Assembly (NCBI GenBank): GCA_026122225.1
Contig: JANEZZ010000802.1
Coordinates: 310,001 to 374,000 of the forward strand
Length of the DNA: 64,000 nucleotides
Direction: 5' to 3'
Origin: Heloderma charlesbogerti
Lineage: Eukaryota > Chordata > Lepidosauria > Squamata > Helodermatidae
Shown: positions 61,501 to 64,000 of the stretch, piece by piece
Position numbering within the stretch: position 1 is the first letter of the stretch
How the letters are laid out: every line of letters starts with the position of its first letter
Program-made: the position numbers and the translations under genes
Notes under the pieces: model-generated
The model's database searches: none
The model's input: the letters and a program-made list of their open reading frames with translations, nothing else
What the model was told of the DNA's origin: nothing

Positions 61501-63237
61501 CTACAATTCCCAGAATTCTAGACCATTGGCCATGCTGGCTGGTGCTGGTGGAGTTCTAGTCTAAAACATCGGGAGGGCACCAGCTTGGGGAAGGCTGCCA
61601 TAGAGGTAAGGAGGCTACAAAACCAAGCCAGGCCAGAAGAAGGAAGATGAACCCTATCCTTAGTGCAGCTTATGTACTGCCCCCTTTCTCCCTAGGGGTA
61701 GGATGGACTTTACCATCCAGGCCTTCACCTTCCCAGATAAGAAGCTAGTGCACCATCAGAAACCAAGATAAGGCCATCAAGAGAGGCACTTCACTAATTT
61801 TAAATAATTAAGGGTTCTTATTATGTTTACTCTTTTCCTATTAGGTCAGGGCTCCAGGTTGGAGGGAGCCAAGTGTCCCCTGGTGGGGCTGTCTCCTCTC
61901 TAGGTGGGCCCCGGTGGGCTTACCTGTGGAACTGACAGTGTTCTGAAAAACATCATGCTGATGGGTCTCATCTCCCACTTTAATTGCTTACAATGACTGG
62001 GTCTGCATGACATGCGGCTGCCATGACAAACTGCGGTGCCTATGGGCACCATCCTGAACATTCAACCCCGACCGTGGGTTGTCATGTCATGCGAGCCTGG
62101 CCCGCGGGGGTTATGCGATGATTAAACAACCCTCACGTAACCAATGGCCTGTTATAGAATTATGTGAGGGTTGTTTAATCGTTGCATAAACCCCGTTGGG
62201 TGGGTTCACGTGACATGACAACCCATGGCAGGGGTTGAATATTCAGGATGGTGCCTGTGGGTGCTGCAGCTGACCGTGGCTTAAATAAGCCACGTTGCGC
62301 TGCAGTGTGTCATGCGCACACTGTCAATGGCTTCAATGTAGTGTTGCTTTGGGGCATTGTGGCAACCACACCCAGTTACCCAGAGCTGCTCAGACCATCA
62401 GACCAGGAAAAACTCTTTTAAGAGGGACATTAGGGCAGACATAAGTAACAATATATGGAATCTCTTCCATCTCACACAGGTCAGTGTTAAAAATGGCATT
62501 TAGCCACACTCTGGCTGTTGTTATTTCCAGAAACCTAGCAGAGTAATGCCAGTCCATGTTCTGATCCAGTGTTATAGTAGCTCAGGGGTAGCGGTATAGT
62601 TTCTGTGAGTGATGGGGAAAAGCAACTTGATTATGGTAGCAAGGGAAATTCATGTTTATTGGGGCTAGGAGATTCATAAAAATATGCAAGCCATCCAAGG
62701 ATATGTTCATGGAGTGCCTAGACAGGATATTATTTTTTGGTCCCTCAGGCTCTAGTATCAGCGAACCAGAATTTGGCTTCCAGGGATTTTTAAAATTCCA
62801 GACTAATGGTATGCTGGCAGCAGAGTCACATCAAACTTCTGTCCTTTGCTGTTGTATCCTTTTGTATTTTGGTGGCTTGTTTACAAAATAGTGATATGGT
62901 CACATCATCTTTCAGTAACTCTGTCCTGTTCTAGGCTTCTACAACTGATGTTACCAGAGAAACTGAAAATGTCACCATCACCAACATCCTCAATACTTCC
63001 TTCACCAGCTACAATCAAAAGATAAACTTTGGCAACATTGATAAAATTACCTATGGTGGCTTAGCCATGACCCCAAAAGACAAAATCCGGTTTATCTTGA
63101 GGAACAAAATGCGCAAAGTTGTTGACTATTTCACAATCCGAAATCCAAGCAACATCGACCACTATTCAAAACTGCTATTTCCTTTGTTTTTTGTGTTAGT
63201 CAATTTGTTGTACTGGGCTTATTACTTGGTTTTTTAG
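28950..63237 (+). CDS. GABRP: GABA-A receptor pi subunit, nine coding exons, complete
   Basis: This is a Cys-loop ligand-gated chloride channel subunit of the plasma membrane; in mammals the pi subunit is enriched in epithelia and joins other GABA-A subunits. The coding join is 28950-29005, 37679-37794, 43697-43764, 51312-51529, 53596-53678, 57332-57469, 58269-58421, 61110-61303, 62935-63237, giving 442 residues (human GABRP is about 440). All introns are GT-AG and phases match. Visible features: signal peptide at about 1-20, sequons at N43, N102, N145 and N196, Cys-loop C160-C174 with 13 residues between, M1 about 243-266, M2 about 272-291 ([18 protein letters not shown]), M3 about 305-327, M4 about 422-442. 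Residues such as [19 protein letters not shown] and [11 protein letters not shown] match the pi subunit rather than alpha, beta or gamma. Exon lengths 68, 83, 138 and 153 are those usual in this family. No disabling change was seen. Expression and partners are not shown by sequence. Confidence 0.96.
29036..29401. mobile_element. hAT-like MITE 30 bases past the GABRP start-exon donor
   Basis: Ends taggaatggggg and gcattccta are inverted. Flanks atctgcag (29028-29035) and atctgtag (29402-29409) agree at 7 of 8. The interior carries the gcaaaaatgtgtat motif shared with the 3' untranslated region. Confidence 0.75.
29961..30110 (-). mobile_element. TTTA/TTCA run and L2 LINE 3' end
   Basis: A tetranucleotide run followed by ctgtactgcccaatagccaa, the inverted L2 3' end, within GABRP intron 1. 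Confidence 0.75.
30795..31330 (-). mobile_element. L2-type LINE 3' region
   Basis: Inverted blocks include 'tatcccgcctttttcccaaa', 'gggaagggagttccagagcc' and 'gccgtatagggctttatagg'. The overlapping frames are remnants of the LINE C-terminus. Confidence 0.65.
31495..31735 (-). mobile_element. MIR-like tRNA-derived SINE, full
   Basis: catttatatcccatcttttt starts the inverted tail. caacaaccctgtgaggtagg, gaaagtcacccagtgaactt and gactagaacccaggtctccc follow, the last holding the B box. Other copies: 46362-46583 and 49716-49935. Confidence 0.75.
31870..32255 (-). mobile_element. hAT-like element, third copy, inverted
   Basis: It shares, in reverse orientation, the 'caccaccctggtctccagct', 'tgctcctcatcctc' and 'ctaccacttgcttgcttga' blocks with 15565-15847. 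Confidence 0.55.
32268..32380 (+). mobile_element. CR1 LINE 3' end
   Basis: ggttggccactgtgtgaaca, tctggactagatggaccctc and cagcagggctcttcttatga in sense orientation. Confidence 0.8.
32838..32940 (+). mobile_element. CR1 LINE 3' end
   Basis: ggccgctgtgtgaacagaat then gctggactagatgacccttg in sense orientation. Confidence 0.75.
33388..33520. mobile_element. Foldback element with TTA target duplication
   Basis: tgaatcctatgcatgttcag mirrored by taaacatgcataggattgca, with an inner acaactcccagcatt palindrome. Flanked on both sides by tta. Confidence 0.75.
33562..33901 (-). mobile_element. tRNA-derived squamate SINE (type B), single copy
   Basis: Nearly identical to 19178-19523. Its flanks taaaactaaaccta (33548-33561) and taaaactaaatcta (33902-33915) match at 13 of 14, a clear target duplication. 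Confidence 0.85.
34106..34484. mobile_element. MITE with tagggat ends
   Basis: tagggatatgc at the left and cccatcccta at the right. It holds palindromic ttgcaaatgcac-like blocks. Same end type as 38391-38642 and 45646-46144. Confidence 0.65.
34587..34797. mobile_element. MITE with ~50-bp inverted ends
   Basis: gggagcggctaaacaaacca ... tagcattatgtgcaaac is mirrored by gtttgcatataatgcta ... tggtgtgtttagccactcc. Confidence 0.7.
34800..36640. other. GABRP intron 1, no named repeat
   Basis: Apart from a short MITE tail near 34845-34885 (aatgggagttgtagtccatg), no feature can be supported. Confidence 0.4.
36665..37237 (-). mobile_element. LTR-like element, solo copy
   Basis: On the minus strand it begins tgtcagggttggat (37229), contains an AATAAA (inverted at 36758) and ends cccctgataca (36674), as TG...CA LTRs do. 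It has an 85-codon minus-strand frame rich in Glu and Arg. It is related to 40608-41010. gatcctagtctatc occurs on both sides at 36651-36664 and 37238-37251. Confidence 0.55.
37679..37794 (+). CDS. GABRP: GABRP coding exon 2: mature N-terminus
   Basis: The acceptor is ttttcattttcag and the donor gtatgt. The exon begins with the last base of a split Gly codon and encodes residues 20-57, ending LRPNFG with a split Gly. [20 protein letters not shown] matches the human pi sequence [20 protein letters not shown] and carries the first sequon NLT at residue 43. A longer open frame overlapping this exon in another frame is a shadow. Confidence 0.95.
38016..39058 (+). mobile_element. CR1 LINE 3' part, split by a MITE
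   Basis: [20 protein letters not shown] and [13 protein letters not shown] fit the CR1 C-terminal region. 'gaatactggactagatggac' and 'gctcttatgttttt' form the 3' end. A 252-bp MITE at 38391-38642 interrupts it. Confidence 0.8.
38391..38642. mobile_element. 252-bp MITE inserted in CR1
   Basis: It starts taggtatgtacgg and ends ctggcatcccta. The flanks gttacgat (38383-38390) and gttacaat (38643-38650) are an 8-bp duplication of CR1 sequence, matching at 7 of 8. Confidence 0.8.
39059..40082. other. GABRP intron 2, no named repeat
   Basis: AT-rich ataata runs near 39380-39430. The rest is unrecognised, although 39800-40080 may be the 5' untranslated part of the CR1 that follows. Confidence 0.35.
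40083..40607 (+). mobile_element. CR1 LINE ORF1 fragment
   Basis: [17 protein letters not shown] (Cys-x2-Cys, from 40130) is followed, after a one-base shift at an A run near 40170, by [20 protein letters not shown], a coiled-coil-like stretch. The part ends [17 protein letters not shown], the start of the esterase-like domain of CR1 ORF1. The long plus frame 40098-40841 mixes this with the LTR-like insert and is not a gene. Confidence 0.75.
40608..41010 (+). mobile_element. LTR-like insert within CR1
   Basis: It begins tgtcagggtggacactgagc. It shares order and sequence with the 36.7-37.2 kb element, for example gggagggactctccctagcc against a matching 'ggactctctcctcctagc', and caactgtttctaacct. 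Its plus frame encodes an acidic stretch, [14 protein letters not shown], fused by chance to CR1 ORF1. CR1 sequence resumes after it with a large internal part missing. Confidence 0.55.
41011..41635 (+). mobile_element. CR1 LINE C-terminus and 3' end
   Basis: [20 protein letters not shown] and [15 protein letters not shown] match the 3.8-kb CR1. A small deletion near 41280 shifts the frame. The tail is ctatgattctatgac. Confidence 0.85.
41636..43585. other. GABRP intron 2, mostly unassigned
   Basis: Near 42740 atgccaaatttcagatgtct resembles the unit of the 19-20 kb array. No gene or clear element can be supported. Confidence 0.35.
43586..43626. repeat. (CT)n(AT)n compound microsatellite
   Basis: About 12 CT units followed by about 8 AT units, 70 bases before the 68-base GABRP exon. 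Confidence 0.95.
43697..43764 (+). CDS. GABRP: GABRP coding exon 3: 68-base exon
   Basis: The acceptor is cactttctcag and the donor gtaagc. This is the 68-base exon found at this place in GABA-A receptor genes. It encodes residues 59-80, [20 protein letters not shown] then DM. Human pi has [20 protein letters not shown] here, so the subtype is clear. Confidence 0.96.
44305..44500 (-). mobile_element. CR1 LINE 3' end
   Basis: agcataagaagaacctcctg, cctagtccagcattctgttc and ggtatacagaggcatactcc in inverted order. Confidence 0.8.
44788..44946 (-). mobile_element. 5S rRNA/CR1 chimeric retroelement
   Basis: On the minus strand a 5S rRNA-like segment (44944 to 44869) joins directly to a CR1 3' end (44868 to 44788: gagcagggggttggactcaa ... 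gattctatgagtctatg). This is the layout of a 5S-derived SINE using a CR1 tail, or of a one-off template-switch product. A possible imperfect target duplication is gcaggagt (about 44779-44786) and gcatggagt (about 44943-44951). Confidence 0.75.
44869..44944 (-). pseudogene. 5S rRNA-derived segment
   Basis: The minus strand contains ggaagctaagcagggtc, ttagtacttggatg and gagaccgcctgggaat, corresponding to about nucleotides 27-101 of vertebrate 5S rRNA, including most of the internal promoter region. Several differences are CG to TG or CA changes, as in an old methylated copy. Both 5S ends are missing, so it is not a functional rRNA gene. Confidence 0.85.
45290..45645 (+). mobile_element. L2 LINE C-terminal fragment, first half
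   Basis: [20 protein letters not shown] then LPLKKI is the L2 'ITSRLDYCNALYLGLP' region. It continues at 46145 after a MITE. Confidence 0.7.
45646..46144. mobile_element. 499-bp MITE with tagggat ends, splitting an L2
   Basis: It starts tagggatggtc and ends gggtcccta. Flanks gttccaag and aattcaag share 5 of 8, and the L2 sequence resumes immediately after. Confidence 0.65.
46145..46345 (+). mobile_element. L2 LINE C-terminal fragment, second half
   Basis: Remnants such as tttaaagccctatacagttt and acagggccttctcagtggag match the L2 C-terminal coding region. Confidence 0.6.
46362..46583 (-). mobile_element. MIR-like tRNA-derived SINE
   Basis: 'tttataccccacctttttt', 'ccaaagtcacccagtgaact' and 'ctaaccagtacaccacagtg' in the order of the inverted SINE. 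Confidence 0.75.
46584..47544. other. GABRP intron 3, unassigned
   Basis: No feature can be supported. Confidence 0.35.
47545..47745. repeat. Dispersed repeat shared with 50665-50760 and 51180-51215
   Basis: ttctgcggtaagaaaaaaga, agaagcagtgggaaaa and gctaaaattccatgaa recur at 50700-50745 and 51194-51209, also within this intron. Confidence 0.6.
47755..47975 (+). mobile_element. L2 LINE C-terminal fragment
   Basis: Decayed [20 protein letters not shown] reading followed by [21 protein letters not shown] foldback element follows directly. Confidence 0.7.
47979..48111. mobile_element. Foldback element with TAA target duplication
   Basis: gcgcaatcctatgcatgttt mirrored by gacatgcataggattgtgcc. 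Flanked by taa on both sides. It resembles 33388-33520; a half copy lies at about 54457-54525. Confidence 0.75.
49255..49990 (-). mobile_element. L2 LINE 3' region split by a SINE
   Basis: Inverted L2 blocks 'atttacatcctacctttcca', 'ctgagaagccttctctcaca' and 'aagccatttt'. It is interrupted at 49716-49935 and resumes with atttagggccttaaagtcaa. Confidence 0.65.
49716..49935 (-). mobile_element. MIR-like tRNA-derived SINE inside L2
   Basis: 'ttccatttatatcctgcctt', 'caaagtcacccagtgagctt' and 'ccaacactgtaaccacactg' in inverted order. Short 'catttt/catttag' similarity at the edges fits a decayed target duplication. Confidence 0.75.
50005..50370 (+). mobile_element. L2 LINE C-terminus and 3' end
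   Basis: gatggagccttttcggttgt and 'agaaagaaactgaagaca' are the sense C-terminal and tail blocks. Confidence 0.6.
50555..50666. mobile_element. hAT-like MITE, near-perfect hairpin
   Basis: ctgtgttggactagaactcc and agcatgcccagc are mirrored by gctgggcatgct-like sequence and ggagtcctagtccaacacag, making a ~50-bp stem. It lies in GABRP intron 3. Confidence 0.8.
51312..51529 (+). CDS. GABRP: GABRP coding exon 4: ligand-binding domain
   Basis: The acceptor is tctttcctag and the donor gtaagt. It encodes residues 81-152 plus two bases of Arg153, starting [12 protein letters not shown] and ending [10 protein letters not shown]. It holds two sequons (NES at 102, NGT at 145). The segment LWVPDTYIV and the following [10 protein letters not shown] are nearly identical to human pi. 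Confidence 0.97.
51870..52528. mobile_element. 659-bp hAT-like element with perfect target duplication
   Basis: It starts caggggtccccag and ends ttggggaaccctg. Both flanks read tcttagac (51862-51869 and 52529-52536). The interior is C/T-rich and has no transposase. It lies in GABRP intron 4. Confidence 0.9.
53596..53678 (+). CDS. GABRP: GABRP coding exon 5: Cys-loop
   Basis: This 83-base exon has acceptor tccttttgcag and donor gtaagt. It encodes residues 154-180, including C160 and C174 with 13 residues between and the signature [12 protein letters not shown]. The last base starts the Trp181 codon, completed by the next exon. Confidence 0.97.
53880..54056 (-). mobile_element. CR1 LINE 3' end
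   Basis: ccaatctagtcccacattct, tcacacagtggccaagcaga and ggtatacctaggcatacatc in inverted order. Confidence 0.8.
54078..54205. mobile_element. hAT-like MITE
   Basis: caggggtaggcaacctggtg mirrored by caccaggttcctgcccctg. The 8-bp flanks agree at 5 of 8. Confidence 0.75.
54530..55548. other. GABRP intron 5, AT-rich, unassigned
   Basis: Includes a short GA run near 55066-55082. No other feature. Confidence 0.4.
55551..55582. repeat. GGGGT tandem tract
   Basis: Five or more G4 runs separated by single T bases, on the transcribed gene's coding strand. Confidence 0.9.
55749..55873. mobile_element. hAT-like MITE
   Basis: aacctggtgccctccagatg mirrored, imperfectly, by aactggaggtcaacagcttg. Confidence 0.7.
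55874..57331. other. GABRP intron 5, unassigned
   Basis: No named element. The small open frames here lack splice context. Confidence 0.35.
57332..57469 (+). CDS. GABRP: GABRP coding exon 6: outer half of the ligand-binding domain
   Basis: This 138-base exon has acceptor gttatctacag and donor gtaaca, the weakest donor of the gene. It encodes residues 182-226, from [18 protein letters not shown] to ISNQET. The NDS sequon is at 196. Human pi has [19 protein letters not shown] here. Confidence 0.96.
57486..57543. mobile_element. hAT-like MITE, right half only
   Basis: gggagttgtagttcaacaca then agggcaccaggctggggaag. It lies 17 bases after the exon-6 donor. Confidence 0.65.
58269..58421 (+). CDS. 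GABRP: GABRP coding exon 7: M1 and start of M2
   Basis: This 153-base exon has acceptor tctctaactag and donor gtgagc. It encodes residues 228-277: the pre-M1 strand [11 protein letters not shown]1 (about 243-266, with [19 protein letters not shown]) and the M1-M2 turn [10 protein letters not shown] entering the pore helix. The intron before it is the shortest in the gene at 799 bases. Confidence 0.97.
58469..58530. repeat. Compound (GT)n(GA)n(GACA)n microsatellite
   Basis: About 12 GT, 10 GA and several GACA units, starting 47 bases after GABRP coding exon 7. Confidence 0.95.
58600..59415. repeat. AT-rich region with repeated tcaaat motifs and a central palindrome
   Basis: Motifs such as tgtcaaatgtcaaatacta, tatcaaatactg, catcaaatgc and tatcaaatgcattaa recur on both sides of a palindrome at about 59110-59245 (tattctaggacacactct mirrored around accctagaatatatc). 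Confidence 0.45.
59430..59960. repeat. Dispersed repeat related to 29.0-29.4 kb and to the 3' untranslated region
   Basis: 'gaactccattgcaaaatttg' and tacacatttttgcaagcaat occur inverted near 63890 and 63970. Confidence 0.55.
60030..60185 (-). mobile_element. CR1 LINE 3' end
   Basis: aagaagagccatgctggatc, gggtccatctagtccagcat and cacacagtggccaaccagct in inverted order. Confidence 0.85.
60561..60705. mobile_element. hAT-like MITE, near-perfect 145-bp hairpin
   Basis: cagccttccccaacctgggg mirrored by ccccaggttggggaaggctg with few mismatches. Flanks acatacac and atatacat agree at 6 of 8. It lies in GABRP intron 7. Confidence 0.85.
60721..60815. repeat. ~90-bp palindromic repeat
   Basis: taatcctaagcatatttact mirrored by ggtaaatatgcttaagattg, with the shared 'agtcccactgag' centre. 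Confidence 0.7.
61110..61303 (+). CDS. GABRP: GABRP coding exon 8: M2, M3 and start of the cytoplasmic loop
   Basis: The acceptor is tgtactttccag and the donor gtaaac; the exon is 194 bases and ends in phase 0. It encodes residues 279-342. The pore lining reads [15 protein letters not shown], then M3 [20 protein letters not shown] and VEYAVAHY. Both are conserved with human pi. The frame stays open for a short way into the intron, so the donor rather than an open-frame end sets the boundary. Confidence 0.97.
61463..61597. mobile_element. hAT-like MITE with 7/8 target duplication
   Basis: It starts cagccttcctcaacctgatg and ends gcttggggaaggctg. Flanks ccatagaa and ccatagag match at 7 of 8. 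It lies in the last GABRP intron. Confidence 0.85.
62010..62300. repeat. Long palindrome (~290 bp) in the last GABRP intron
   Basis: gggcaccatcctgaacattc ... gattaaacaaccctcac is mirrored by gtgagggttgtttaatc ... gaatattcaggatggtgcct around a centre near 62150. Confidence 0.8.
62935..63237 (+). CDS. GABRP: GABRP coding exon 9: M3-M4 loop, M4 and stop
   Basis: The acceptor is tctgtcctgttctag. It encodes the last 100 residues (343-442) and TAG at 63235-63237. The loop half is divergent, while the C-terminal part [20 protein letters not shown] and M4 ([20 protein letters not shown]) match human pi closely. With exon 8 the whole M3-M4 loop is about 94 residues. Confidence 0.96.
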   Translation, partial: ASTTDVTRETENVTITNILNTSFTSYNQKINFGNIDKITYGGLAMTPKDKIRFILRNKMRKVVDYFTIRNPSNIDHYSKLLFPLFFVLVNLLYWAYYLVF

Positions 63238-64000
63238 GGAAGCACAACTTCCTTATAGCACGGGAACTGTCTGTGTCAGCACAGTGTACTCAGGGGTTCA
63301 CTTTCAGCCAAAGCGAATAATTTCATGGATGGGGTGTGCCCCTTTTGACTGGGGAAGGAGGGCCTGCTAGTAAGACCATTTCAGCGTGTGGTGACTTTGA
63401 GGAAAGTCTCGCCTATGTTGGCTCCAACCACTCCAAACTATGGTGAGCGTGACTGTGGTTGCACTGTCAGATCCAGGACTTGGCCAGCCCCAGCATTGAC
63501 AGTGATGTACCAAAAGCCAAATCCTGTGTGTGGGCAGCACAGGTACATGACCAGTTGGTTGTGGGGCTAAAGCAGATGGGAGCCAACAAGGCTGAGGTTC
63601 TTCTTGTTGCCGTCACATGCTAAAATGAATTGGCCTTGTGACCTGCTGTGTTTCAAGGTTGTGCAACTATTTTACATGGTTAACACAGCTAAGCCCCAGC
63701 ATGCCATTTTAAGTCATGGACATTTTACGTTTGTGTACAAATGCTTTTCAGCTAGTTATTTTCAGTAGGGATAGGGGAGAAATTTGTTCAGCCCACATCT
63801 TAATGAGAACTTACCTAACCTCGCACTTTTGAACCACTATACAAACTGAAACTCAGTTATCCTTTTAAGTTTGCACTTCTCTGAATTCTGCAATGGAGTT
63901 CTCCAAGTAAAACATGTGTACAAAATGTGTATATTAGAGAAAATAAAATTAAAATGAATTATATTAGGAAATTGCTTGCAAAAATGTGTATACTGGGGGA
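63238..64000 (+). other. GABRP: GABRP 3' untranslated region, partial
   Basis: Sequence after the stop codon with no further coding signal. The only AATAAA seen lies at 63942-63947 inside a dispersed repeat that begins near 63767, so it is a weak candidate for the true poly(A) site. The real 3' end may lie outside the window. Confidence 0.6.
63767..64000. mobile_element. MITE-like repeat, left end, in or after the GABRP 3' untranslated region
   Basis: It begins tagggataggggagaaattt, as the intronic copy at 29036 begins taggaatgggggagaaatgt, and ends at the window edge within gcaaaaatgtgtatact. It supplies the AATAAA at 63942. Confidence 0.55.

Overview
This window is vertebrate nuclear DNA, most likely from a squamate reptile. 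The evidence is the repeat content: two kinds of tRNA-derived SINE with the BovB-like tail typical of squamate SINEs, many CR1 fragments, many L2-clade LINE fragments, and dozens of short hAT-like elements with 8-bp target duplications. There are no bacterial-style operons, no CRISPR array and no tRNA genes. The species and chromosome cannot be read from the sequence.

One protein-coding gene can be supported: GABRP, the pi subunit of the GABA-A receptor, on the plus strand. I assembled nine coding exons between 28950 and 63237 (28950-29005, 37679-37794, 43697-43764, 51312-51529, 53596-53678, 57332-57469, 58269-58421, 61110-61303, 62935-63237). Every junction is GT-AG and every phase fits. The lengths sum to 1329 bases, or 442 codons plus a stop, with no internal stop. 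The product has a signal peptide, an extracellular ligand-binding domain with the Cys-loop, four membrane segments and a short M3-M4 loop. The start exon opens at 28902 with 48 bases of 5' untranslated sequence. Any upstream noncoding first exon and the promoter were not found. The 3' untranslated region runs towards or past the window end.

Bases 1-28901 upstream hold no recognisable gene. They are a mosaic of old LINE fragments, SINEs and DNA-transposon relics. They include a 2-kb minus-strand L2 fragment with a readable reverse transcriptase (22655-24740), a CR1 fragment nested in an L2 tail (3789-4922), and a two-part SINE block with one perfect 12-bp target duplication (19178-19825) inside a degenerate ~160-bp array.

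The GABRP introns carry the same repeat types. Notable items are a hAT-like element 30 bases past the exon-2 donor, two related LTR-like insertions (one inside a CR1), a minus-strand 5S rRNA/CR1 chimera (44788-44946), a 659-bp hAT-like element with a perfect 8-bp duplication (51870-52528), and several long palindromes. I found no evidence for a new gene system. The most unusual items are the 5S-CR1 chimera, the two-part SINE and the LTR-like family with a long internal reading frame.
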